A DNA stretch of 64,000 nt from VRUE01 sp963824215 (GCA_963824215.1 CAWGOE010000004.1:744001-808000), one strand, 5' to 3'. Shown: positions 9,815 to 18,425, counted from the stretch's first letter. The notes: generated from the sequence alone by a model not told the origin. A program made the numbers and translations.

Positions 9815-11127
9815 GCCGACTTGCAGCGCGGAATGGAGGGCGAGCTGGCCTAGCAGCGCTGGCCGCGATCCTGCTGCTCGGCCTGGGCCTGCGCGGCGCT
9901 GAGGCTTGGGACGGGCGCTCGCCGGTCTACGACGCACAGGGCTACTCCAGGATCGCCGCCAACCTGGAGCGAGGCGAGGGGTTCACCCTGGGCCCCACCG
10001 CAACCCAGCCGGCGAGCAACTACTCGCCGGGCCTGCCGCTGCTGGTCAGCGCCGTCTATGAGCTCAGCGGTGGGATCCATGAACGATCCGCAAGGCTCCT
10101 TCTGGCCCTGCTCGGCTCGCTGTCGGTGCTGTTCGCCTACCTGATCGGCCGCCGGCTGTCGGGAGTCATGGCTGGCTTGATCGGCGCTGCTGCCGTCGCG
10201 ATCTACCCCGCCCTCCTCGAGTACCAAGGGATGCTCATGTCGGAGCCGCTTGCGGCAGCGCTCCTTTCCGGGGCTGTACTCGCAATCCTGTGGGCCGCAG
10301 ATGCGAGCCACGGGCGGGTGAGATGGCTGGCGCCGGGGCTGGTGCTTGGAGCGCTTGCGTTGACCCGGCCCGAGTACCTGGCGATCTCATTGCTGGTGGC
10401 TGTCGTGGTGTTCGTGCGCGGAGGACGGGATCGATGGCGAGAGTGCCTGCCCCAGGCCTTGATCCTGGTTCTCGGGCTGGTTCTCGTCGTCGCACCTTGG
10501 ACGGCGCGCAATGCGATCGTCCTCGACCGATTCGTGCCGGTATCGACCGGTGGCGGGCAGGTGCTCTTCGCCGGCTCCTACATGCCCTCGGGAGGCGACC
10601 CCGAACGTGTGGGCGAAGAGGTACTCGAGCGTCACCCCGGGCTTAGCCGCCAGCTTCCGCCTGACGCGCGTTTAGAGCAGATCCTCGCCGCGCTGGCCGC
10701 ACAGCGCTATCCAGAGCTGGAAACCGATGCCGCGCTGGCGCGAATGGGCCGCGAGCGGCTCTGGAATGACATATCCGAGCAGCCGCTGGACTACGCCGGC
10801 TTCGTCGCGGCCAAGGTAGGCCGAATCTGGTCGCATGGACCGCGTGACGTCATGCGCGAGCCTGGCTGGCAGGCCCTGCACTGGACGCTCGTCGCCTTTG
10901 GCTTGCTCGGGCTTGGCTTGCTCGCCGCACAACGACGCTGGGAGGCACTCCTGATCGGGATCGTGCTGATCGCGGTGACGGCGACCGGCGCTCTACTCGT
11001 CGCCTCGCCGCGGCGGCTCCTGGTCGCGGCCCCCCTGCTTGCCGCGTTGGCGGGAGTTGGCCTCGCGTGGCTGGCGGCCACCCTGCAGGCGGGGCGCTCG
11101 CCAGGCGCGGCCAGGCCCCCCGCCTGA
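9811..11127 (+). CDS. Membrane glycosyltransferase, GT-C/PMT (GT39-like) family
   Basis: This polytopic protein of about 438 aa probably transfers a sugar from a polyprenyl-phosphate donor on the outer face of the membrane. After the first hydrophobic segment comes the acidic loop PVYDAQGYSRIAANLERGEGF typical of PMT/ArnT enzymes, then many membrane spans up to a tail rich in Leu and Ala. I chose TTG at 9811 because it overlaps the leader stop. The in-frame ATG at 9760 would add 17 residues read across the leader in another frame. A paralogue of the same family lies at 11617-12948. The acceptor is unknown. Confidence 0.75.
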   Translation: MSRLAARNGGRAGLAALAAILLLGLGLRGAEAWDGRSPVYDAQGYSRIAANLERGEGFTLGPTATQPASNYSPGLPLLVSAVYELSGGIHERSARLLLALLGSLSVLFAYLIGRRLSGVMAGLIGAAAVAIYPALLEYQGMLMSEPLAAALLSGAVLAILWAADASHGRVRWLAPGLVLGALALTRPEYLAISLLVAVVVFVRGGRDRWRECLPQALILVLGLVLVVAPWTARNAIVLDRFVPVSTGGGQVLFAGSYMPSGGDPERVGEEVLERHPGLSRQLPPDARLEQILAALAAQRYPELETDAALARMGRERLWNDISEQPLDYAGFVAAKVGRIWSHGPRDVMREPGWQALHWTLVAFGLLGLGLLAAQRRWEALLIGIVLIAVTATGALLVASPRRLLVAAPLLAALAGVGLAWLAATLQAGRSPGAARPPA

Positions 11128-11135
11128 CCGCTCGG

Positions 11136-11516
11136 TCAGCCTTTGTACTTGACTTCGAAGGTGAGCTTGATGAAGGTCGCCGTATCGGCGCCTCGGAAAG
11201 CGCAGATGTAGTGGACGATGTTCACGTAGTACGGATTGACCGATGGACGACAGAAGAAGCTGCGAACCGGACGCGGCTCCTCAACCCCGAGCTTGGCGGT
11301 GCGCGCCATCACTTTCTTTGCCCATTTGCAGGTCGCGAATGGGGCCTGGACCGGGTCGACATTGCTCGCGGTCAGCTCGCCGGAAATCGAGCCGCCGACG
11401 GCCTCGGAGGAGGCGACGACGCAGGTCTTGGGCGCGGTTTTCGCAGCCGCGCCCGGCGCAAAGGCAAGCGCGACGCAGAGCAGGACACAAAATGCGATCA
11501 GCGGAGAACGGTGCAT
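11136..11516 (-). CDS. Small secreted protein of unknown function
   Basis: This 126-aa protein has a clear signal peptide (HRSPLIAFCVLLCVALAFA, then APGAAAKTA) and four cysteines in the mature part (TCVV, ATCK, FFCRP, YICAF), suggesting disulfides outside the cell. The start at ATG 11516 is fixed by an AAGGAG ribosome site about 8 bases upstream; longer in-frame versions lack this. It lies antisense between two paralogous glycosyltransferase genes. I do not recognise the family. Confidence 0.7.
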   Translation of the reverse strand: MHRSPLIAFCVLLCVALAFAPGAAAKTAPKTCVVASSEAVGGSISGELTASNVDPVQAPFATCKWAKKVMARTAKLGVEEPRPVRSFFCRPSVNPYYVNIVHYICAFRGADTATFIKLTFEVKYKG

Positions 11517-11616
11517 TGGCTTTGCTCCTTCCGCAATCGAGGTTAGCCCAGGGTTCTCCTGCCCGGCGCCCTCGGGCCGGATAGCCTGGCCGGCCTTGAC
11601 AGCGATCGGCAACTGG

Positions 11617-12948
11617 ATGCGAGGGCTGCCCGCACCCCACGGGAAAGTAACGCTGCTGGTCCTGGCGCTCATCCTCGTGCTTGGCTTCGGCCTACGCGCG
11701 TACAGGGTGGTCGAGCCGCTGGCGACTCCCGGCGACGACGCGCGCGCCTACTTCGCCCTTTCCAAGGCGCTCTACGAGGAAGGCAGTTACGGCGGGCAGA
11801 GCTTCGAGGACGCCAGCGACTGGTCTCCGGGGGCGCCGCTGCTCTACGCGGCTGCCTTCTATGCGACCGGTGGCGCCCGTGAAGGCACGGCGCGGATCGT
11901 CGAGCTGTTGCTCGGCCTGGCGGCGATCGTCGTCGTCTACCTGCTGGGACGGAGGATCAACTGTCGTCCCGCCGGCCTGATCGCGGCCTTCGGCGTCGCC
12001 ATCTACCCCTCCTTCATTCACTCCACTGGTGCGCTTTTCAGCGAGCCACCGGCGATCTTCACCCTGCCCGCAGCCGTCCTGGCTTTCTTATGGGCTGCGG
12101 ACCAAAAGCACTTACGGGCCTGGCTCGTGCCTGGATTCCTCTTCGGCCTGACCGCACTGATCCGCCCGGACTACCTGCCGGTCGGCATCGCCTTCGCGGT
12201 CTTGGCCGCGATCCGCGTCGGTCGTGAGCGTGGCTGGCAGTCCGGTCTAGCCGGGGCAGGGCTGCTCGCCGGCGCCCTGTTGCTCCCGATCGTGCCCTGG
12301 ACGATCCACAACCAGGTCACGCTCGATCGCACCGTGCCGATCTCGACCGGCGGCGGCAAGGCCCTCTACGTCGGCACCTTCCTGCCCGCCGACGGGGAAT
12401 ACAAGCGGGTCAAGGCGAGGCTAGCCCTGCGCTACCTGAATCGCGACCTACCGCCGGACTCTGAGGCCCTGGAGCAGGTCAACCCAACGCCGCTCTTCGA
12501 TCGCGTAGCCGCGCGCTACCCCGAATTGCCGCGGGACGAGGCACTGGGCAAAATCGGCAAAGAGAACTTCTCCAAGTACTTCGACGAAGACCCGATCGGA
12601 TATGCGGCGATGACCGCACGCAAGGTCTGGCGAATGTGGAGCGCTGGCATCGGCGAAGCGATGAGCAGTACTGCCGGCCGCATCGTCCAGGGATTGGTCG
12701 TCCTGCTCGGCCTCGCCGGCCTTGGGGTGCTGGCCCTGCGCCGGCGCTGGTGGGAGCTGATCGCGATGGCGACCCCGCTCGTGCTCGTTACCGCGGTCGG
12801 TGCGGCCTCCTTAGCGGCGCCTCGACGCAACGAGATCCTGATGACGCTGATCTTTCCGCTTGCCGGGGTAGCCCTGGCGCGGGTGGGTGCGGCCATATCC
12901 TCCAGCGGTTCATGGTTCCCGAGGCAGGCATCTTCCCCGCCGAGCTGA
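11617..12948 (+). CDS. Membrane glycosyltransferase, GT-C/PMT (GT39-like) family, second copy
   Basis: This protein of about 443 aa is a paralogue of the gene at 9811. It has the same layout: a first hydrophobic helix (VTLLVLALILVLGFGLRAY), an acidic loop with GDDARAYFALSKALYEEGSYGG, SPGAPLLYAAAF, and the shared block VPISTGGG preceding a lumenal segment and more spans. The ATG at 11617 was chosen because the frame further upstream runs antisense through the secreted-protein gene. Its last 37 bases overlap the next gene, suggesting coupled expression with the GT2 enzyme that could charge the lipid carrier. Confidence 0.75.
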   Translation: MRGLPAPHGKVTLLVLALILVLGFGLRAYRVVEPLATPGDDARAYFALSKALYEEGSYGGQSFEDASDWSPGAPLLYAAAFYATGGAREGTARIVELLLGLAAIVVVYLLGRRINCRPAGLIAAFGVAIYPSFIHSTGALFSEPPAIFTLPAAVLAFLWAADQKHLRAWLVPGFLFGLTALIRPDYLPVGIAFAVLAAIRVGRERGWQSGLAGAGLLAGALLLPIVPWTIHNQVTLDRTVPISTGGGKALYVGTFLPADGEYKRVKARLALRYLNRDLPPDSEALEQVNPTPLFDRVAARYPELPRDEALGKIGKENFSKYFDEDPIGYAAMTARKVWRMWSAGIGEAMSSTAGRIVQGLVVLLGLAGLGVLALRRRWWELIAMATPLVLVTAVGAASLAAPRRNEILMTLIFPLAGVALARVGAAISSSGSWFPRQASSPPS

Positions 12949-13979
12949 CCGCGCTACGCGGCGCCGGCCTCCTGGTCGCAATTGCGATCGGCGCCTTTGC
13001 GATCGCGCGCCGCCGCACGCTGCGCAACGTCGACGTGCTGATCCTGCTCGGGGCAGCGATCGGGCTGGCGATCGTCTCCGGCACCGAACTCACCGACGCT
13101 CTCCTCTCCGCCTTCTCCTTCGAGCAGGGCAACGGCGGCCGCATCCTCGGCCTCGCCGTCTTCTCGATCTTCATCCTCTTCCTGCTGATCTTGCGAGCCC
13201 TCTCGCAGACGGCTCGCAACTCCCGCCAGCTCTCGGCGGTGCTCGAGGGGCTCGCCTGGGAGGAGTTCCGCCAGGCGGAGCTGCCGGAGCGCTTCCGCGG
13301 CAAGATCGCGATCCTCGTCCCCGCCTACAACGAGGCCGAAAACATCGGCCAGGTCCTCGACCTGATGCCGAGCGAGGTCTGCGGCGTGGAGACCGCGGTG
13401 CTCGTGGTTGACGACGGCTCCCGCGACGGCACCGGCGACGTCGCTGCAAGACACGGGGCGATCGTCGCCCGCCACGTGATCAACCGCGGCGGTGGCGCTG
13501 CCTTGCGCACCGGCTACCGCTTGATGGTCGACTCCGGGGCCGAGATCGTGGTCACGCTCGATGCCGATGGCCAGCACCTGCCCTCCGAGATGGAGCGCCT
13601 GGTCAAGCCGGTACTCGACCGCGAAGTTGACGTCGCCCATGGCTCCCGCGTCCTCGGTGAGGCCGACGACAATCACTTCGCCCGCGAGCTCGGGATCGTC
13701 TTCTTCAACCGGCTCGTCTCCGCCATCACCCGGACCAAGGTCAGCGACTGCTCCAACGGCTACCGCGCGGTGCGCGCTACCGTCCTCCCCCAGCTCGTCT
13801 TGCGCCAGGAGCAGTTCCACACCTCCGAGTTCATGATCGAGGCGATCAAGCGCGGCATCCCGGCCAAGGAGATCCCGGTGACCGTCGCCAAGCGCCTCCA
13901 CGGCCACTCGAAGAAGCCGGCGGTTGTCCGCTACGGCCTCGGCTTCGCCAACGCGATCGTCAGGACCTGGCTGCGCTGA
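12912..13979 (+). CDS. DUF2304 membrane domain fused to GT2 (DPM-like) glycosyltransferase
   Basis: In this protein of about 355 aa, three hydrophobic segments (roughly residues 10-28, 35-55 and 70-92) resemble DUF2304. A GT-A domain follows: AILVPAYNEAENIGQVLDL, VVDDGSRDGTGDVA, then DADGQH as the metal-binding DxD and SDCSNGYRAVR. This is the polyprenyl/dolichyl-phosphate sugar synthase type, which loads lipid carriers for PMT-family enzymes such as the two genes upstream. DUF2304 is often a separate neighbouring gene; here it is fused at the N-terminus. Its 3' end overlaps the converging alkA by 20 bases. Confidence 0.8.
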   Translation: MVPEAGIFPAELTALRGAGLLVAIAIGAFAIARRRTLRNVDVLILLGAAIGLAIVSGTELTDALLSAFSFEQGNGGRILGLAVFSIFILFLLILRALSQTARNSRQLSAVLEGLAWEEFRQAELPERFRGKIAILVPAYNEAENIGQVLDLMPSEVCGVETAVLVVDDGSRDGTGDVAARHGAIVARHVINRGGGAALRTGYRLMVDSGAEIVVTLDADGQHLPSEMERLVKPVLDREVDVAHGSRVLGEADDNHFARELGIVFFNRLVSAITRTKVSDCSNGYRAVRATVLPQLVLRQEQFHTSEFMIEAIKRGIPAKEIPVTVAKRLHGHSKKPAVVRYGLGFANAIVRTWLR

Positions 13980-15441
13980 CGGTCCCGGGGTCGAGGCTGC
14001 GCCAGAGGTGGACAACGGCGTAGGAGCGCCAGGGGCGCCAGTGCTCGGCGAGCAGCGCCTCACCCGCCCGGTCCACACCGTGCCCCCGCTGCTCAAGTGC
14101 CCGCCGCAACCCGGCGTCGCCGAGTGGATAGGCGTCTGGGTCACCGAGCGCTCGCATCGCCACATACGAGGCGGTCCATGGACCGACTCCAGGAATCGAG
14201 AGCAGGCCGGCAACCGAGGCCTCGGTGTCTGCACCCGCGTCAAGCCTCAGCTCACCCCGATCGACCATGCGGGCCAGCTCACGCAATGCCTGTGCCCTGC
14301 TGCGCGGCATCGGCAGGCTCGACGGATCGATCTGGGCCACTGCCGCGCTGGTCGGAAACCGATGCGTAACCGTCCCGACCGGCTCGTCCAGCCGCTCGCC
14401 GTAGCGCTCGACCAGCTTCGCCGCCATGCCCCTGGCGGCAACGACCGAGACCTGCTGGCCGAGAATCGCGCGGACGGCCAGCTCGAAGCCGTCGGCACAG
14501 CCGGGCACGCGCAGGCCCGGGCGGAGCCGCGCAAGGTCACCCAGGCAGCGGTCCTCGCCGAGCTGGGTGGAAACCGTCTGCGGGTCGGCGTCGAGATCAA
14601 GCAGGCGACGGCAGCGGGCGACCGCCGCGGTCAGATCACGTAGGTCGTCGAGCCATAACCGACACGACACGGCGCCGTCCTTAGGGCGCAACGCAACGAT
14701 CGCGGCGCCGTGCCGCAGCGAGAGCGAGCGACGGTAGCCATGCTCGTCCAGCACCTCGACGCCGGGCACCGCGCGCGCAGCGAGAAAGCGGATCGACGAC
14801 TCGCCGTCGAACGGCTGCCGACATGCGAGCCTCAGCTCGATCGCCCCAGGGGCCGCTTTGCTCGCACGATTCTTGGCCCGCCGCCTCAACTCGGTTGGGG
14901 TGCGCCCATAAACGGCTTTGATCGTGTCGTTGAACTGGCGCACGCTGCCAAAGCCGGCAGCCAGCGCTGCCTCGGCAAACGTGATCGGCGTCGACTCGAT
15001 CAACAGCCTCGCGGCCTGCGCCCGCTGGGCCCTGGCCAAGGCGACCGGGCCGGCGCCCACCTCAGCCGTGAGGATGCGCTGGAGCTGGCGCTCGCTGTAG
15101 CCGAGCCGGCTGGCAAGGCCGGGCACGCCATCACGGTCGACCGCTCCCTCGGCGATCAGGCGGAACGCCCGCCCGGCGACATCGGCCCGGCGGTTCCAGG
15201 CCGGGGAGCCAGGCGCCGCATCGGGATCGCAGCGCTTGCAGGCCCGCAGTCCTGCCTCGTGAGCAGCGGCGGCACTCTGGAAGAGCCGGACGTTGCGACG
15301 CTTCGGCAGCCGGGCCGGACAGCTCGGCCGGCAATAGATGCCGGTCGACAGCACGCCGACGAAGAAGTAGCCGTCGTAGCGCGGGTCACGGCTGCGCATG
15401 AACCGGTAGCAGGCCTCGAAATCTGCAATCACATCGCCCAT
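13960..15441 (-). CDS. alkA: Ada zinc domain - AraC HTH - AlkA glycosylase fusion
   Basis: This 493-aa alkylation-repair protein has three parts. Residues 10-75 are an Ada-type zinc/methyl-acceptor domain with Cys37, Cys41, Cys68 and Cys71 (CRPSCP and CKRC). Residues 85-185 form an AraC-type HTH (LASRLGYSERQLQRIL, AALAAGFGSVRQFN). The remainder is an AlkA-like 3-methyladenine glycosylase with the helix-hairpin-helix GVGPWTASYVAMRALG and the downstream Asp in PLGDAGL. The O6-methylguanine transferase domain of full Ada is absent. The start at ATG 15441 precedes the Ada domain directly; the longer in-frame option adds about 39 non-conserved residues. It probably senses methyl-phosphotriesters and activates its own expression. 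Confidence 0.85.
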   Translation of the reverse strand: MGDVIADFEACYRFMRSRDPRYDGYFFVGVLSTGIYCRPSCPARLPKRRNVRLFQSAAAAHEAGLRACKRCDPDAAPGSPAWNRRADVAGRAFRLIAEGAVDRDGVPGLASRLGYSERQLQRILTAEVGAGPVALARAQRAQAARLLIESTPITFAEAALAAGFGSVRQFNDTIKAVYGRTPTELRRRAKNRASKAAPGAIELRLACRQPFDGESSIRFLAARAVPGVEVLDEHGYRRSLSLRHGAAIVALRPKDGAVSCRLWLDDLRDLTAAVARCRRLLDLDADPQTVSTQLGEDRCLGDLARLRPGLRVPGCADGFELAVRAILGQQVSVVAARGMAAKLVERYGERLDEPVGTVTHRFPTSAAVAQIDPSSLPMPRSRAQALRELARMVDRGELRLDAGADTEASVAGLLSIPGVGPWTASYVAMRALGDPDAYPLGDAGLRRALEQRGHGVDRAGEALLAEHWRPWRSYAVVHLWRSLDPGTVSAARS

Positions 15442-15581
15442 CGTGGCACGGTCGCAGCATCTCCTCTGGCGGTTTTCGGACAGTAGAGCAGGTGCGGCGA
15501 CCGTGGCGGATTTCCGCCAGACATCGGCTCGTCGCGGGCCTATCGTCGCACCGACCAACCAGTGAGCCGAGAGGAGCCGTA

Positions 15582-15977
15582 ATGCAAGACGTCGAGCGAT
15601 TCATCCAGGTGTATGAAGAAATCTGGCCCAGCTTCGACGCTGAGCGCCTGGAGAGGTTCGAGATGGTCCACCCCGAGGCGAGCATCGACCACTCCGGCAT
15701 GGAGCGGCCGATTCGGGGCGATGAGGAGCCCGACTACGTGCGCGGGATCAAGGCCGCGATGCCTGACATCTCACTTGAAACGCGCAACTGGGCTGCGCGA
15801 GGGGACGTCGTTTTCGTCGAGTACGCGATGGAGGCGACGGTGAATGGCGAGCGGCTCGCATGGGACGGCATCGGGCGATTCAAGCTGCGCGACGGCAAGG
15901 TGATCGACGCGATCGGCCGCTGGGACACGGCGCCGATCCAAGCTGCCCTGGCGGCTCAGCCCTCGACCCCGGGGTGA
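15582..15977 (+). CDS. SnoaL/NTF2-like protein
   Basis: This 131-aa protein has the NTF2-like cone fold pattern: an N-terminal helix (ERFIQVYEEIWPSFD), then WAARGDVVFVEYAMEATVNGE and FKLRDGKVIDAIGRWD strands typical of SnoaL polyketide-cyclase-like or ester-cyclase-like proteins. The ATG at 15582 follows a good ribosome site (GAGAGGAG, 6 bases away). The substrate is unknown. It runs divergently from alkA and converges with the small zinc-ribbon gene, overlapping it by 22 bases at the 3' end. Confidence 0.7.
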   Translation: MQDVERFIQVYEEIWPSFDAERLERFEMVHPEASIDHSGMERPIRGDEEPDYVRGIKAAMPDISLETRNWAARGDVVFVEYAMEATVNGERLAWDGIGRFKLRDGKVIDAIGRWDTAPIQAALAAQPSTPG

Positions 15978-16243
15978 CGAACCGCCGCGGGGTCCGGCAG
16001 GAAGAGGTCGGTGCCGCAGCGGGGACAAACCTGAACGTAGAGCTTCACCGCCTTGCCGCAGGTCGGGCATTGCCGTTCGGGTTCGTCCTTCTCGCGGCGG
16101 TAAAGGATGACCGCGATCAGACCAAGCGGCGGCAGCAGGGTGCCGATCAGCAACCAGAGCCAGAACGAGCTGCCCTTGGCGCGGCCAATGATCGCGGTCG
16201 CTAGCCCGAAGAAGAAGGCGATGATGAGGTACTCGAATCCCAC
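15956..16243 (-). CDS. Small membrane protein with C-terminal zinc ribbon
   Basis: This 95-aa protein has two transmembrane helices (YLIIAFFFGLATAIIG and FWLWLLIGTLLPPLGLIAVIL), then a cytoplasmic zinc ribbon (CPTCGKAVKLYVQVCPRCG, two CxxC pairs). Its start lies 43 bases inside the end of the NADH dehydrogenase gene, so it is probably co-transcribed with it. I know of similar small proteins in actinobacteria but no assigned function. Confidence 0.7.
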   Translation of the reverse strand: MGFEYLIIAFFFGLATAIIGRAKGSSFWLWLLIGTLLPPLGLIAVILYRREKDEPERQCPTCGKAVKLYVQVCPRCGTDLFLPDPAAVRHPGVEG

Positions 16244-17526
16244 GGCTCCATTGTCGCGCCCAGACGCTGTGGATGCCCGATCGAGCCGACCTCGGCGAGG
16301 TCACGCCGGAAGGGCAGGCTGGCGGTCCAGTCGATCACGGCCCGAGCCTTTCGGGCTACCCCCGGGATCTGACTCATGTGGTAGGTCCGCGCCATCCACC
16401 AGGCGGGGAAGCCGCGGAACTTGCGGCCGCCGACCCTGCCGACGGCCTTGTAGCGACCGAGGTTGACGAAAGAGGCGCTGCCGCGGTACTCGAAGCGCCG
16501 AGCGCTGCCGACCCCGAGCTCGGCGGCGAGGTTGCGGGCGGCGACGGGGCCCTGCCGGACCGCGTGCTGAGCCGTCGGCGGGTAGAGGCCGCCCCCCGGA
16601 TCAGGTGCCGCCGCGCAGTCGCCGATCGCCCAGACCGAATCCGAGCCCTGCACCCGCAGATACTCGTCGACCGGCACGCGGCCGCGCTCGTCGAGCGGCA
16701 CATTCAGGCGGCGCAGGCTGGGGTGCGGCGCCACGCCAGCGGTCCAGACCACCGTCCGCGTTGGCAGCAGCTCACCACTGGAGAGGCGGGCGCGGTCGGC
16801 GCTGACCTCCTCCAGCGTCGTCTCCAAGCGGATGTCGATGCCGCGGCCGCGCAGCTCCCGCAGGGCGTACTCGGCAAGACCGGCGTCGATCTCCGGCAGC
16901 ACCCGACCGGTCGCCTCGACCAACACCCAGCGCATGCCGTGCAGGCGAGCACGCGGATAGCTCTCCATCGCGTCGGCGGCAAAGTCCTGAAGCTCGGCGA
17001 GCGCCTCGAGGCCAGCGTAGCCACCACCAACAAAGACGTAGGTCAACAGTTCTTCACGGCGCGCTGGGTCATCGCTGGCGTTGGCCGCCTCCAGCGTTTC
17101 AACCACGTGGTTACGCAGCCAGATTGCGTCGGCGAGGGTTTTGAAGCCAATCGCGTGCTCGGCTAGGCCCGGCACTGGCAGCACCCGCGAGACCGAGCCG
17201 AGCGCAAGCAGGAGTTGGTCATACGGTAGATGCTCGATCTCGCCGTCGCGGGTGCGGAGCTCAACCGTGCGCGCCACGGGATCGTGGCCGGAGATCTTGC
17301 CGAGCCGCAGGTACGTGCGGTCGAGAATCTCGCGCAGCGGCGTCACCACATGGCGTGGCTCCAGCGTCCCCGCCGCCGCCTCGGGCAGGAACGGCGTGTA
17401 GAGCAGGAAGTTGACGTCGTTGACAAGCGTCAGCCGCGCCGACTGCTTCGGCATGATCCGCTCCAGCTCGCGCGCCGCCATCGCTCCACCGAAACCACCA
17501 CCAGCGATGACAACGTTCCAGGCCAC
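16201..17526 (-). CDS. ndh: Type-II NADH dehydrogenase (FAD-dependent)
   Basis: This 441-aa membrane-associated flavoenzyme passes electrons from NADH to menaquinone without proton pumping. The first Rossmann motif is GGGFGGAMAARELE (residues 9-22) for FAD. The second is GGGYAGLEALAELQDF for NADH. AIGDCAA near residue 305 and the TAQHAVRQG block are NDH-2 signatures. The C-terminal amphipathic part is membrane-binding in the family. The start is GTG at 17526 with TACGGT 6 bases upstream and no Shine-Dalgarno. A perfect 11-base dyad covers the -35/spacer region, so expression is probably repressed or activated through it. Confidence 0.9.
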   Translation of the reverse strand: MAWNVVIAGGGFGGAMAARELERIMPKQSARLTLVNDVNFLLYTPFLPEAAAGTLEPRHVVTPLREILDRTYLRLGKISGHDPVARTVELRTRDGEIEHLPYDQLLLALGSVSRVLPVPGLAEHAIGFKTLADAIWLRNHVVETLEAANASDDPARREELLTYVFVGGGYAGLEALAELQDFAADAMESYPRARLHGMRWVLVEATGRVLPEIDAGLAEYALRELRGRGIDIRLETTLEEVSADRARLSSGELLPTRTVVWTAGVAPHPSLRRLNVPLDERGRVPVDEYLRVQGSDSVWAIGDCAAAPDPGGGLYPPTAQHAVRQGPVAARNLAAELGVGSARRFEYRGSASFVNLGRYKAVGRVGGRKFRGFPAWWMARTYHMSQIPGVARKARAVIDWTASLPFRRDLAEVGSIGHPQRLGATMEPWDSSTSSSPSSSG

Positions 17527-17532
17527 GTCCCC

Positions 17533-17566
17533 ACCGTAGCACTTTGTAACAACTTGTTACAAAGTG
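17533..17566 (-). promoter_or_regulatory. ndh promoter with 11-bp dyad operator
   Basis: Reading the minus strand, TTGTAA (17557-17562), an 18-base spacer and TACGGT (17533-17538) lead to the GTG start of ndh 6 bases later. A perfect inverted repeat (17540-17550 and 17556-17566, arm CACTTTGTAAC, 5-base spacer) covers the -35 box and the spacer. The core resembles but does not match the Rex box (TTGTGAA-N4-TTCACAA): the half-site is TTGTAAC and the overall length is odd. A dimeric redox or TetR-like regulator is a reasonable guess. Confidence 0.6.
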
Positions 17567-17706
17567 TCAGTTCGCACGAGTATCACCTTCACACAGGGCA
17601 AAAATCCGCCTGATTTCGCCCCTACCGTCCCAGCCGCGATCCACATAAAGCGGCCGGGGCACCGCTGGAACGGCCCCCGGCCTGGCACCGAAAGGCGGAC
17701 CTTCCG

Positions 17707-17997
17707 ATGCAGGCAAAGGCTAATGGGCGCTCACACGACCGCCCCACGCACGCTCACGACATTCGCGATCAGGCGGTTGTTCTCACGTTCGTCCTGACGC
17801 TCCATCCCGACCATCTGACGATCCCGGACCTCGCCCGCTCGCTCAACGCTAAATCAGGGGACTTCAAGCGCCCCGACGCCGTCGAGCGGGCGGTGCGGGA
17901 ACTGACCGGCGTCGGTCTCTTCGAGATCGGCTCCGGTCGCGTTCAGCCCACCGCTGCTGCGCTCCGCTTCATAGAGGTCATTGAAGGCGGGGTCTGA
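17707..17997 (+). CDS. Small winged-helix domain protein
   Basis: This 96-aa protein has helix and wing patterns of a wHTH: LTIPDLARSLNAKSGDF, then DAVERAVRELTGVGLFEIGSGRVQPTAAALRFIEVI. Similar single-domain proteins are, to my knowledge, common in Solirubrobacterales. A GC-rich inverted repeat (GGCCGGGG 17652-17659 with CCCCGGCC 17675-17682) precedes it. It opens the accessory island. A role in DNA binding is inference only. Confidence 0.6.
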   Translation: MQAKANGRSHDRPTHAHDIRDQAVVLTFVLTLHPDHLTIPDLARSLNAKSGDFKRPDAVERAVRELTGVGLFEIGSGRVQPTAAALRFIEVIEGGV

Positions 17998-18023
17998 TTT
18001 ACAGAATGGAACCTAATGAATTC

Positions 18024-18052
18024 TTGGAACGCATCTAGCGCGTTCATAGATA
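18024..18052 (+). promoter_or_regulatory. Sigma-70-like promoter for the 18063 gene pair
   Basis: TTGGAA (18024-18029), a 17-base spacer and TAGATA (18047-18052) form one of the best consensus-like promoters in the window. The ATG at 18063 is 10 bases after the -10 box, leaving almost no 5' leader. Confidence 0.5.
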
Positions 18053-18062
18053 CTGTCCGCGC

Positions 18063-18425
18063 ATGTCCGATGACTTCGAAGGCACGTTCGGCGAACACAT
18101 CGAGAGGACGCGGAAAAGGCTCGAAGCCCAACTCCGTGAGGAAGCTGAGGGGGAGCCCGATGATGTGGCGATTGCAGAACGGGCTGAAGCGGAAGCGCAG
18201 TTCAAGGAGGCCCACGAGTGGCTTCTCGCAAAATGGGGCGAACGCTTCTCATGCCCTGTCTGCCGCAATGTTGAGTGGAGGGTTGGCCCTGTCTTTCCGA
18301 CGCCCGCTGGGTTTCTGGGGTTCAGTGTCACCTGTCGGTACTGCGCGAACACCATGTCTGTTGTCCCAGCGCAAGCCGATCTTGAGGAGCCTCAACTGCC
18401 GGATGAGCAACTCCCCGAGAAATGA
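18063..18425 (+). CDS. Hypothetical zinc-ribbon protein
   Basis: This 120-aa protein has a charged, probably coiled N-terminal half (RTRKRLEAQLREEAEGE...) and a C-terminal zinc-ribbon-like pair, FSCPVCRNVEW and VTCRYCANTM, about 26 residues apart. Its stop overlaps the next start (ATGA), so the two genes are coupled. It lies just after a strong promoter-like sequence in the accessory island. Function is not recognised. Confidence 0.6.
   Translation: MSDDFEGTFGEHIERTRKRLEAQLREEAEGEPDDVAIAERAEAEAQFKEAHEWLLAKWGERFSCPVCRNVEWRVGPVFPTPAGFLGFSVTCRYCANTMSVVPAQADLEEPQLPDEQLPEK

Noticed and set aside
17540..17566. A canonical Rex operator upstream of ndh
   Set aside because: The half-site is TTGTAAC rather than TTGTGAA, and the dyad has an odd overall length; kept only as an operator for an unknown regulator.
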